Below are positions 24,960-33,391 of a DNA stretch of 60,177 nucleotides, in pieces. Position 1 is the first letter of the stretch, and each line of letters begins with the position of its first letter. Source of the DNA: Acidimicrobiaceae bacterium (GTDB lineage: Bacteria > Actinomycetota > Acidimicrobiia > Acidimicrobiales > RAAP-2); assembly GCA_003132305.1 (NCBI GenBank), contig PKXJ01000019.1, positions 1-60,177 of the forward strand, read 5' to 3'. The notes beneath the pieces are model-generated. The model was given only the letters and a program-made list of their open reading frames with translations, was not told the origin of the DNA and searched no databases. Both the position numbers and the translations under genes were made by a program.

Positions 24960-27503
24960 CTACTCGGCTCGAAGGGCCAGCGCTGCAGGAATACGGGCCG
25001 CGATTCGTCCGGGATACACCGCGACGAGGTTGGCGAAGAGAAGCGTCCCCACGCCGATGAGGACCACGGACCAGACCGGCACCGTGGCGTAAGGTACCGC
25101 GTCTATGTTGCGAGCGAACAAAGTCCAAAGTTCGCGACCGACGACGATGCCCACGGGAATTCCCACGACAACGCCGATCACCGCGGCAACGGTGGCCTGC
25201 CACGCGACGGCGGCGGCAAGTTGACGTTGCGTAAATCCAAGAGTTTTCAGGAGGGCCAAATCTCGACGGCGCCGACGGACTGACGCGGCGAGCGTAAGAC
25301 CTAGCGCGAGAATCGCTCCCAGTGCCAGTCCTAGTGAAAGGACGATCGGGGTTGAACCAATGCTTCGGTAGTTGACAATTTGGACGGGACGAAGCACGCC
25401 CTTGACGCTGACGTTGTTGTACGACGCCTGAGGGTCCTTGGCCATTACCTTGTTCGCGGCCGTGACGATTCGTTGCATATCGGCTCGGCCGGCCTTGGCA
25501 CTTACTCCGCGTTTTAATCGGACGAGGACGATCTCGGGGCCATTGAGGTTGGGATCCGGGCTCAATAAGATTTTTTGGAACGCCGGCGGCTCGACGGCGG
25601 ACGAGAGAAGAGCCCCCGTGCCCATAGAGGTGTGGTCGAGAATGAAACTGGAGTAACCCACCGCTGGAAATGTCGCCGTGCCTACGATCACCAGCGTCGT
25701 GGGTGGCACGTACACGGGCGCGTCCTTCGCAGTGCCGTACGTGACGACGACCGTGTCGCCCACGTGCTTATGCAACAAGGCCATAGTGGCGGCACCCAAG
25801 ACGATCTGATTCTTGGCGCGAAGACCGTGGCCGGAGAGAATCGGCGGCGCGACTTTTGGCCGGGAACTGCCAATCAGCATGGGCACGCTTAGGCCATCGA
25901 TCTGCACGTCGCTGACGGTGTCACCGGACCACGCCGCCACGTTGGGATCGTGATTGAGCATCGCCAACGCCACGGGCGGGACGTCATTGCTTGGATTGAG
26001 CATGTAGTTCCAGTTCCAACCGTAGAGCGCGGGATGCGAGACCAGCGTGCTGAATCCGCTCGCGAAGGTGACGGTGGCCACGACCAAGGCGACCGCGAGC
26101 GCCGAGCCCACGAGTACCGAACGCACCGGCACGGCCGTGCGACCCCTGCCCGGTTCAAGAGCGAAGTGGACGCCAACGACGCCGGACACCGGCATTCCAG
26201 CGGCCTCGGCACCACGAGTAACGGCCGAACGCCGGATTGGAACCTGTCGCTTCCGAGCGACCCGACGCGACATTCCGCGAAAGGACTGCACGATCGCTAC
26301 GGATCCTAAGGCAACGACCAACAACACACATCCGAAGCCCAGCACCGTCCCGTCGATGGCGAATCCCGGGTTCGGGTAGACGGCGCGCACTGGTCCCAAT
26401 GGAGCTATCGGTGAGAGCGCCACCGCGACCGCGAACGCGAGCAACGAACCGAGAACCACTGCGCTGAGGACCCCTATGAGTCCATCGGCGATCGTATTCG
26501 GCGGGCTGGCCCCGAGGGCTCGCATCACCTCACGATCGTCGTCCCCTCGATTCAGTTGCCGCGAAATAGCTTGCGCGGCAAGGACCAGCGCCACCAGCGC
26601 GGCGATCAGCCCGAACGCGCCGAGCGCGACCGACTCTGGTTTAAGGGCGAGCTCCACTTGAGACACCACGTGCGAAGTCACGTGGAATTCGTAGGTCGAT
26701 CCCGGCGGAAGGATAGCAATCAGTTCGTGTTCGACCGTGGTGATGTTCCGGTTCCCGTTCATTAGTTGCAGTCCGAAGAGGACGGGCGTCGCCGCCGCTT
26801 TGGTGATTGTCTCCGCTCGGCGTACGAGCGCCGGAGTCAAAACGACGAAGCCTGTCGCTTTATCGATGTCGTCTTGAAACACCTCGTTGTTGAACACGAT
26901 GATGCCCACCAACTTGACGCGAACTCGGAGTTTGGGCACCACGCCAGCCGTACCGAAGGCCGACTGGCTGAGCTGCGCGTTGGTATAAAAGCCCAGGGAA
27001 AAGACGCCTCCGACTCTTACGCCGAACAGCTCGGCGGCGGCGGCGTCCATTACCACTTCGTTGATCTTTGACGGATTCGCGGCTCGTCCCTTAACGACGG
27101 TGATCCGGTCTTGCTTGAACAACATGCCGTCTAAACTGCTGACGATCAAGACGTTCTCCGCGATGTTCGTCCGTGGTAGACCCTTCGCGGTGATCGGAAG
27201 AAAACTCGGTCCCACGACACTCTCAACTCGTTTCACGTATGGCAAATGTTGGATTGTGGATTTGAGCTGTACGTCAGTGACCGCGCCGCCGTGAGGCGCG
27301 CTCGCCGAAACGACGATATTTGACGGGATGGTACTCGCGAGAAACGTGGGATACGAAGACTGCGTCCGTCGGCCCCCAGCGATTGACGCCATCGCCAAGC
27401 CGCCAATCAATCCGATCAGCAACACCACGCTCAAGTAACCGGCAACTTGGCGAGCGAATCCGGCTCGGAACCGGTACCAGGCAACGCGCAGTACTTGACT
27501 CAT
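24960..27503 (-). CDS. FtsX-like ABC transporter permease (paralogue 3)
   Basis: Start ATG 27503 (MSQVLRVAWYRFRAGF, GGAGG upstream) gives 847 aa. An upstream reading to 27602 is not needed. The architecture is the same as in paralogue 2: N-terminal helix, outer domain, helices near 290-400, helix near 480, second outer domain, three terminal helices, and the loop RRRRRDLALLKTLGFTQRQL. All three copies are head to tail and end in LRAE, showing tandem duplication. It is upstream of the other two, so it would be first in a shared operon. The export substrate is unknown. Confidence 0.9.
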   Translation of the reverse strand: MSQVLRVAWYRFRAGFARQVAGYLSVVLLIGLIGGLAMASIAGGRRTQSSYPTFLASTIPSNIVVSASAPHGGAVTDVQLKSTIQHLPYVKRVESVVGPSFLPITAKGLPRTNIAENVLIVSSLDGMLFKQDRITVVKGRAANPSKINEVVMDAAAAELFGVRVGGVFSLGFYTNAQLSQSAFGTAGVVPKLRVRVKLVGIIVFNNEVFQDDIDKATGFVVLTPALVRRAETITKAAATPVLFGLQLMNGNRNITTVEHELIAILPPGSTYEFHVTSHVVSQVELALKPESVALGAFGLIAALVALVLAAQAISRQLNRGDDDREVMRALGASPPNTIADGLIGVLSAVVLGSLLAFAVAVALSPIAPLGPVRAVYPNPGFAIDGTVLGFGCVLLVVALGSVAIVQSFRGMSRRVARKRQVPIRRSAVTRGAEAAGMPVSGVVGVHFALEPGRGRTAVPVRSVLVGSALAVALVVATVTFASGFSTLVSHPALYGWNWNYMLNPSNDVPPVALAMLNHDPNVAAWSGDTVSDVQIDGLSVPMLIGSSRPKVAPPILSGHGLRAKNQIVLGAATMALLHKHVGDTVVVTYGTAKDAPVYVPPTTLVIVGTATFPAVGYSSFILDHTSMGTGALLSSAVEPPAFQKILLSPDPNLNGPEIVLVRLKRGVSAKAGRADMQRIVTAANKVMAKDPQASYNNVSVKGVLRPVQIVNYRSIGSTPIVLSLGLALGAILALGLTLAASVRRRRRDLALLKTLGFTQRQLAAAVAWQATVAAVIGVVVGIPVGIVVGRELWTLFARNIDAVPYATVPVWSVVLIGVGTLLFANLVAVYPGRIAARIPAALALRAE

Positions 27504-27803
27504 GACAACCACTGCCTCCAGGAACGGGCGAACCGGCGAACGTTGAGGGAAGTCTCGTCTGTTTAGCGCTACGACGCTAGGTAGTTGACCATACCGTCGC
27601 ACCTCGTGCTAGTACCCCTTGACGGCGCGCTTCGAAACGTTCCGAAACCTGCCCTCGTGCGTGCCGTCGAGGTGAACAGGGATTGCGGCCAAGGCTTCTC
27701 ATTCGGTTCCAATGGTCCCGAACGAAGGGGCTGCGCTCTTTGGCTCGTCACGCCACGCCTTCGCGCAACCAATCGACGTAGCGACATGAGCGACACGAAC
27801 GCG
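27504..27803. other. Intergenic region upstream of the permease operon
   Basis: In these 300 bp I see no convincing gene on either strand. It should hold the promoter of the FtsX operon and the end of the desaturase-like operon. No clear terminator was found. Confidence 0.4.
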
Positions 27804-29249
27804 CTAGCGAACCGGATCGTCTTTTAGATCATGGAGGACCGCGCGCGCGGCACCAACCCCGCACATTCCGTGCACTCCGCCACCGGGTGGCGTGGACGAG
27901 GAACAGAGATAGAGTCCCGGGGCACCAGTGCGATACGGGTTCCATCTCATCGTCGGTCGAAAGATCGTCTGGCGAAGCGTGCCCGCGCCGCCATTGATGT
28001 CACCGCCGACGTAGTTCGGGTTGTGTTGTTCGAACTGCGCGGCAGTGATGGTGCTGCGAGCGAGCACGAGATCGCCAAAACCCGGCGCGAATCTTTCGAT
28101 CTGCGCTTCAATGCGCGAAGTCATGTCGACGGTGGAACCGTTGGGCACGTGGCAGTACGCCCACAACGTGGCCTGACCCGTAGGGGCCCTCGAGGAATCC
28201 ACGACGCTCGGCTGCACGACAATGCAAAACGGCTTCTCGGCGTGGCGACCAGCCGCGACGTCGGCTTCGGCCAACGCGACTTCCTCGAACGTTCCTCCGA
28301 CGTGGATTGTGGCCGCCCGCCGGCACTCGAGAGCCGACCACGGAACCGGACCCGACAGAGCCCAGTCAACTTTGCACACGCCCGAACCGTTACGAAATCG
28401 ACTGACGGCGTTGACGTAGTGCGCGGGGAGTCGTTCACCCGCGACGGCGACGAGCGTTTGGGGAGACGTGTCGAAGAGCGTCACTCGAGCCGCGGGGAGT
28501 TCGTTCATGTTTCGAATCCACTGACCGGTGCGCAGCGTTCCACCGGCGCGTTGCAGTTCGCTGACGAGCGCGTCAACGAGACCGCTGCTGCCCCCTTCGA
28601 CGAGGGGCCACCCTCCGGCGTGGGCCGTCACCGTGAGAAAAATTCCAAAGGCCGCGGTGAGCGGCGTATCGAGCGACATCATGGCGTGCGACGACACGCC
28701 GGCGAAGAGGCCTCTCGCGTCCGCGGAAAATCGTCGAACGAGGTGGGCGGCCGACGGAACCCCGGCCATGGCGAATCGAGCCATCGGAATTGGGCGTCGA
28801 GGGATGGAGCGCAGCGACGAGAGCACCGTGGGCACGAGCGTTGCTGTCGCGTCCACGAGCGGACCCATGAGCCGGGCGTACGCGTCGCCGTCGGCGCCGA
28901 GCGTGGCGGCCGTTTCGGCCACGGTGCCGTGCACGCTCGCCGCGCGTCCCCCGTCGAAGGGATGCGCGAACGCCACTTCGGGTGACAGTAGACGAAGGCC
29001 GCGTCGTTCGAGTCCGAGTTCGAAGAAAAAGGGCGACAGTGGCACCATCGACTGAATAGTCGAGCAGACGTCGTGGTGAAAACCGGGCAACGTCAACTCT
29101 TCGGTTCGACATCCCCCACCAGGCGTCGGCGCCCCTTCGAACACCTCGACGCTAAGGCCAGCTCGCGCCAGGACCAACGCGGCGGCTAGTCCGTTCGGTC
29201 CAGAACCGACGACGACTGCGTCCAATCCCTTTGCGCCACTCGAACTCAA
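27804..29249 (-). CDS. Phytoene desaturase-like FAD-dependent oxidoreductase
   Basis: The 481-aa protein starts at TTG 29249, overlapping the upstream gene's stop by four bases (TTGA). The N-terminal dinucleotide fold is clear: LDAVVVGSGPNGLAAALVLA, then VEVFEGAPTPGGGCRTEE. The C-terminal signature LYLCSSSTPPGGGVHGMCG fits the CrtI/carotene isomerase-like family. Such enzymes remove or shift hydrogens on polyprenoid chains. Actinobacterial members outside carotenoid clusters have unknown substrates, and no crt gene is nearby. It is last in an operon with the hydrolase and cyclic-nucleotide-binding genes. Confidence 0.88.
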   Translation of the reverse strand: MSSSGAKGLDAVVVGSGPNGLAAALVLARAGLSVEVFEGAPTPGGGCRTEELTLPGFHHDVCSTIQSMVPLSPFFFELGLERRGLRLLSPEVAFAHPFDGGRAASVHGTVAETAATLGADGDAYARLMGPLVDATATLVPTVLSSLRSIPRRPIPMARFAMAGVPSAAHLVRRFSADARGLFAGVSSHAMMSLDTPLTAAFGIFLTVTAHAGGWPLVEGGSSGLVDALVSELQRAGGTLRTGQWIRNMNELPAARVTLFDTSPQTLVAVAGERLPAHYVNAVSRFRNGSGVCKVDWALSGPVPWSALECRRAATIHVGGTFEEVALAEADVAAGRHAEKPFCIVVQPSVVDSSRAPTGQATLWAYCHVPNGSTVDMTSRIEAQIERFAPGFGDLVLARSTITAAQFEQHNPNYVGGDINGGAGTLRQTIFRPTMRWNPYRTGAPGLYLCSSSTPPGGGVHGMCGVGAARAVLHDLKDDPVR

Positions 29250-30085
29250 AGTTCGAACACCATCGTCTCCGAAGCGACGACGACCTCTTTCTCCGACGCG
29301 AAGCGCTGCTCTATCTCGTCGAGGGCGTCGTCGGTCCGGTCGGGCTTGTGGTGAAAGAGAACCACCTTTCCGGCGCCAGCGTGTCGCCCGAGTCCTACCG
29401 CGTACTCCGCGGCCGCGTGACCGAAGTACGCCTCCGCCGCGAGTTCCTCGGACAGGAGTTGCGCGTCATGAATAAGAACGTCAGTGTCCTGGGTGAGAGT
29501 GAGCGCTTCGGCGTGGTACTCACCCCAGCCATCGGGGCCATCTCCCAACTCACTCGGGCAGTGATCGGGCATGTAGGTGATCGTGGAGTGTCCGTCGCTC
29601 ACGCGGTAACCGAATGTTCGCCCGCCCTTGTGAGGGATCTCCCTCGTCGTCACGTGAAAGCCCCCGATCTGCTCTTCTCCCGGCGAGAGATTCGAGAAGG
29701 TCCACGCACCACGAAGTTCGTCGGGGTAGACCGGAAAGTGCGGAGGAGACATGCCTCGAGCGATGACGTCGAGCGCGCTGTCGCCACTTTCTTGGTCGGG
29801 CACCACCACCGACACGCGCGAGTCGTTATTGTCCGCGGCCGAGAAAAACGGAAGTCCGTGAAGGTGATCCCAGTGCAGATGACTCAACAAGATGGTGCCG
29901 CGAAACGCCTTGCCATCCAAGAGCGAAGTGCAGCGCCTTATTCCCGTCCCCGCGTCCAGGATGAGCGTGGGAGCCTCGTCGTCGTCGAGCGTGAGGGCGA
30001 CGCTCGAGGTGTGACCGCCGTAGCGCACGAAGTCGATGCCCGACGCGGGCGTGGAACCTCGCACGCCGAGGAAGTGAACCCGCAC
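29246..30085 (-). CDS. Metallo-beta-lactamase-fold hydrolase
   Basis: I start at GTG 30085 (MRVHFLGVRGSTPASG), just after the upstream stop at 30090. The 279-aa protein has the metal motif LLSHLHWDHLHGLPFF (HxHxDH), a later Asp/His pair in YMPDHCPSE, DVLIHDAQ and a final FHHKPDR. This fits the RNase Z/phosphodiesterase-like MBL branch acting on phosphodiesters. Position in one operon with a cyclic-nucleotide-binding protein, opposite a cyclase, makes cyclic-nucleotide hydrolysis an attractive inference, but not shown. Confidence 0.85.
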   Translation of the reverse strand: MRVHFLGVRGSTPASGIDFVRYGGHTSSVALTLDDDEAPTLILDAGTGIRRCTSLLDGKAFRGTILLSHLHWDHLHGLPFFSAADNNDSRVSVVVPDQESGDSALDVIARGMSPPHFPVYPDELRGAWTFSNLSPGEEQIGGFHVTTREIPHKGGRTFGYRVSDGHSTITYMPDHCPSELGDGPDGWGEYHAEALTLTQDTDVLIHDAQLLSEELAAEAYFGHAAAEYAVGLGRHAGAGKVVLFHHKPDRTDDALDEIEQRFASEKEVVVASETMVFEL

Positions 30086-30089
30086 CCGA

Positions 30090-31094
30090 TCAGCCCGCGT
30101 CCGTATCTTCTCGGTGGTGCCCAGTGGAAAGTCGCTCGAGCGCGTTGCGATCGAGCGCGCTCGCCGGCACCGAGGCCAGCCGACATTTGGTGACGGCCAC
30201 GAGGGTCGACGTGCGCGTTCCACTTTCGAGCTGTGCCCGTTCCCCGAGTAGTGCGCCCGGACCGTACTCGGCTAAACGCACGTCATCCACTTCTACGCGC
30301 ACGACGCCGTCGAGTATCAAGTACACGTCCGAGCCCGTTTCACCTTGGCGCACGATGGAAGTTCCCGGACCCACGTTCATAATCCTAACTTTCGCCGCAC
30401 CCGACATCACTTGTTTCGAGAGCGAACGCTCGAGCGCGGATTCAACCACCGTGACGAAGGCCTCGGAGTCCTGGCTACCCCACGGCGTCTTCTTGCCGAA
30501 GGACTTGGCGTACCAGTCCTTGAAGTCGATCAGTCCAGACTTCGACGTCAGTTGACCGGCGTGGTCGTAGACCCAGTGCCGAGGAAACCGGCTGGCCCCG
30601 ACGAGGGCGCCCTCGGTCTTTCCGTTGGTGTGGATAGTGAGCGTGAGGGTCGTCCACGCGAGCGGTGCCTGCCACTGAACGAACGGAGCTCGTCGTACGT
30701 GTCGCGGTGCTGGCATTCCGGTACGACCACCAGCAGTCTGGGTGAAGCGAACCCAACCGTCGCCGTACTCGATCTCGTGTTGAAGGTCCGGAAGGGCGAC
30801 CGCTTGGAATACGTAACGCAGACCAGCGACGCGAAGGGTGGTGGTGCCCATCATGCCCGCGCCGCTGTAGCCAGCGTTGGCGATCTCCCCCGAAGCGCGC
30901 ACCTCGACCCAGGCCCCGAGGTAGTTAGCGAAGCGAAAGCGATCGGCGTCGCGCAACTCACCGAGGTCCCCTAACTCATCGGGTGGCGGTTCGTCGTAGT
31001 GCGTTACTCCCGCGTCGAAGGCAAGCCGCGTGCCACCCACAATTGCCTCGGAGGGGATCCACGACAGTGACGTAACTGAACTCTCTATTTTCAT
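30090..31094 (-). CDS. Cyclic-nucleotide-binding domain protein
   Basis: Start ATG 31094 (MKIESSVTSLSWIPSEAI) gives 334 aa; the longer frame to 31322 is arginine-rich noise. Residues 1-225 are a conserved-looking domain I cannot name (strands and WVRFTQTAGGRTG). Residues 245-330 are a Crp/PKA-type nucleotide-binding domain: GTSIVRQGETGSDVYLILDG, then YGPGALLGERAQLESGTRTS, matching the phosphate-binding cassette G-E-x-A-x-L in altered form (LLGERAQL). No DNA-binding domain follows. It is divergent from the receiver-cyclase gene, so it is a likely reader of that enzyme's product. Confidence 0.8.
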   Translation of the reverse strand: MKIESSVTSLSWIPSEAIVGGTRLAFDAGVTHYDEPPPDELGDLGELRDADRFRFANYLGAWVEVRASGEIANAGYSGAGMMGTTTLRVAGLRYVFQAVALPDLQHEIEYGDGWVRFTQTAGGRTGMPAPRHVRRAPFVQWQAPLAWTTLTLTIHTNGKTEGALVGASRFPRHWVYDHAGQLTSKSGLIDFKDWYAKSFGKKTPWGSQDSEAFVTVVESALERSLSKQVMSGAAKVRIMNVGPGTSIVRQGETGSDVYLILDGVVRVEVDDVRLAEYGPGALLGERAQLESGTRTSTLVAVTKCRLASVPASALDRNALERLSTGHHREDTDAG

Positions 31095-31230
31095 GTGCCC
31101 ATGCTCGTCAGTCGCGGAAAGGGCGAAAAGGGTGCTGACCCGATGACCGGGGGTGGTTCTAGCACCCCCCTGGGCGAGGAGGTTTGCCCCCTGTTGTCGA
31201 CGCTCATTTCGTGAGAGAACTGTACCTGAG

Positions 31231-32622
31231 ATGGTTGAGCACGACGACACGCACGCGGGGACGATCAAAGTATTTCTCGCCGACGACAATCTGATTGTGC
31301 GCGAAGGCGTGCGCGCACTCATCGATCGTCATCCCGACCTCACGGTGGTTGGTGTCGCCGCGGACTACGACGAGACGGTCGCGGGCGCCGCCGCCACCGA
31401 GCCTCACGTGCTCGTCACCGATATCCGCATGCCACCGTCGTTCAACCGCGAGGGTATCGACGCGGCGAAGGAAGTTCGCAAGCGGCACCCCGGTACTGGC
31501 GTCGTGATCCTCTCGCAGTACGATGATCCCGAATACGCCGTGTCGTTGCTCGCCGAAGGGTCCGCGGGCTACGGCTATCTCTTGAAGGACCACATCGCCG
31601 AGGGCAACCAACTGATCGACGCGATTCGCGTCGTGGCGACCGGAGGGACCGCACTCGATCCCGCTATCGTCGAGGCCCTCGTTCGTCCGGTCACGTCCAA
31701 GGGTGAGCTCGCGCCTTCGGAGGAGGCCCTGTTGTCACTCGTCGCTGAGGGTAAACCGATCAAGGCCATCGCGGCCCAACGCGGGCTTCCGCCCGAAGCC
31801 GTCGACGCCGAAGTGGAAGCCGTCTTCTTGAAACTGGCCCAAGGGGTGAGCGCCGGGAATCAGGGAGCGCTGCACCGACTACGACTGTTGCACCAGGCGA
31901 TCGTCGACCGCGAAGAACAAGGCGAGTCGCTGTCGCGGCTCTTGCCCGGAAGATTGGCGGAGAAACTTCGTCTCGAAGGTCGCCACATCGGTGAGACTGA
32001 GCGGGTGGAGGTGACCGTCGTCATGAGCGACATCCGTTCCTACTCGAGCATCGCCGAGCACGCCGATCCGAGTCAACTGGCCGGCCAACTCAACACCCAC
32101 CGAGCGGCGATGAATCAGGCCATCCTCGGTGAAGAGGGAACGGTAATGCAGTTCGTCGGGGACGCGGTGATGGCGGTCTTTGGTGCACCGTTCCCCCAGA
32201 TCGACCACGCCGACCGAGCGGTCGCCGCCGCCGAAAGTATGCACGCGCTGCAAGCGGCGATCAATGAGCGCTGGCTCGTCGAAGGACTGCCCGCGTTCGG
32301 ACTGGGCCTCGGGCTGTCGACCGGCATCGCCGCGGCGGCCCTGCTCGGCTCCGAAGAGCGCCTGGAGTACACCTTGGTCGGCGACACGGTGAACCTGTCT
32401 CAACGTCTTCAGCAACTCGCCTCGAGTGGTGAGACGGTGTTGTCAGAAGCTACCGTGCGAGCAATGACCTGCGAGGTCTCCACCGTGAAACTCGACGAGC
32501 AACTGGTCAAGGGTCGCGACACGCCCGTCGTGGCCTACAAGGTGCTCTCCTTCGTGCACGTAGCACCCGGCCTCGATACCGATGTGAATCAACAAGTAGC
32601 AAACGAGAGACAGGAGTCTTGA
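31231..32622 (+). CDS. Response-regulator receiver fused to a class III adenylate/guanylate cyclase
   Basis: The 463-aa protein has three parts. Residues 12-130 are a receiver domain (acidic pair in FLADDN, phospho-Asp64 in LVTDIRMPP, Lys in LLKDH). Residues 155-215 resemble a degraded LuxR-type HTH (LAPSEEALLSLVAEGKPIKA and following). Residues 255-445 are a cyclase with metal Asp267 (VVMSDIRSYSS) and Asp311 (MQFVGDAVMAVFG) and LEYTLVGDTVNLSQRL. The receiver is strikingly like that of the NarL-type regulator at 35991, suggesting origin from such a protein. A phosphorylation-controlled cyclase signalling to the divergent nucleotide-binding protein is my inference. Confidence 0.88.
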   Translation: MVEHDDTHAGTIKVFLADDNLIVREGVRALIDRHPDLTVVGVAADYDETVAGAAATEPHVLVTDIRMPPSFNREGIDAAKEVRKRHPGTGVVILSQYDDPEYAVSLLAEGSAGYGYLLKDHIAEGNQLIDAIRVVATGGTALDPAIVEALVRPVTSKGELAPSEEALLSLVAEGKPIKAIAAQRGLPPEAVDAEVEAVFLKLAQGVSAGNQGALHRLRLLHQAIVDREEQGESLSRLLPGRLAEKLRLEGRHIGETERVEVTVVMSDIRSYSSIAEHADPSQLAGQLNTHRAAMNQAILGEEGTVMQFVGDAVMAVFGAPFPQIDHADRAVAAAESMHALQAAINERWLVEGLPAFGLGLGLSTGIAAAALLGSEERLEYTLVGDTVNLSQRLQQLASSGETVLSEATVRAMTCEVSTVKLDEQLVKGRDTPVVAYKVLSFVHVAPGLDTDVNQQVANERQES

Positions 32623-32624
32623 CC

Positions 32625-33389
32625 ATGACCAAAACCGACGCGACGACCCACCCCGAAGACACCAGCGCGCCCGCGCTCGAAGTACACGGCGTGCGAAAGA
32701 CCTTCGAAGCGGAGATCGCGCCGGTGCGCGCGTTGCGAGGAGTCGATCTCACGATCTCGCGCGGCACGTTCGTCGCGCTGATGGGACCGTCCGGATGTGG
32801 CAAGTCAACGCTTCTCAATTTGATCGCTGGTCTCGAGGAGGCGGACGAAGGAACGATCCAAGTGGCCGGCGAGTCCATGACGGGAGGGACCGAAGACGAT
32901 CACGCCCTCATTCGCCGACGTCACATCGGTATTGTCTTTCAGTTCTTCAACCTGCTCGAAGGCATGACCGTGCTGGAAAACGTCGCCCTGCCCGCGATCA
33001 TCGCGGGACGCAGTCGCAAAGCTGCGGAGACGCGAGCTCGAGATCTTCTGGATCTACTCGGCATTGCCGACAAGGCGTCGGTAATGCCCGGCGTACTCTC
33101 GGGTGGTCAGCGCCAACGCCTCGCCATCTCGCGCGCGCTCGCCAACGAGCCCACGCTGCTGCTCGCCGACGAACCAACGGGTGCCCTCGACTCCGCCGGT
33201 GGCAGTGAGGTCATCGAGTTGCTGAACCGCCTGCACGCCGCGGGTCAGACGATAATCCTCGTGACCCACGACGCGGACGTCGCCGCCGCCGCCGACACCG
33301 TGCTCGCGATGCGCGACGGGCGAATCGTCACGGACAGTGACGCCGCGATGGGTTCCGGTGGACCGGCAACAACGATTGGATCGCTCTGA
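32625..33389 (+). CDS. LolD/MacB-type ABC transporter ATPase
   Basis: The 254-aa protein starts at ATG 32625 after AGGAG; TTG 32619 is possible. Walker A GPSGCGKST, signature LSGGQRQR, Walker B LLLADEPTGALDS and H-loop VTHD are intact, so it should be active. The subfamily partners with FtsX-like permeases, yet no permease gene adjoins it. The three FtsX paralogues at 19.9-27.5 kb are the nearest candidates. It sits two to three bases from the cyclase gene before it and the kinase gene after it, so all three are one operon. Confidence 0.92.
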   Translation: MTKTDATTHPEDTSAPALEVHGVRKTFEAEIAPVRALRGVDLTISRGTFVALMGPSGCGKSTLLNLIAGLEEADEGTIQVAGESMTGGTEDDHALIRRRHIGIVFQFFNLLEGMTVLENVALPAIIAGRSRKAAETRARDLLDLLGIADKASVMPGVLSGGQRQRLAISRALANEPTLLLADEPTGALDSAGGSEVIELLNRLHAAGQTIILVTHDADVAAAADTVLAMRDGRIVTDSDAAMGSGGPATTIGSL

Positions 33390-33391
33390 GC

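Noticed and set aside
27831-28985. Long plus-strand open frame opposite the phytoene-desaturase-like gene
   Set aside because: Antisense reading; the minus strand carries complete FAD-binding motifs.
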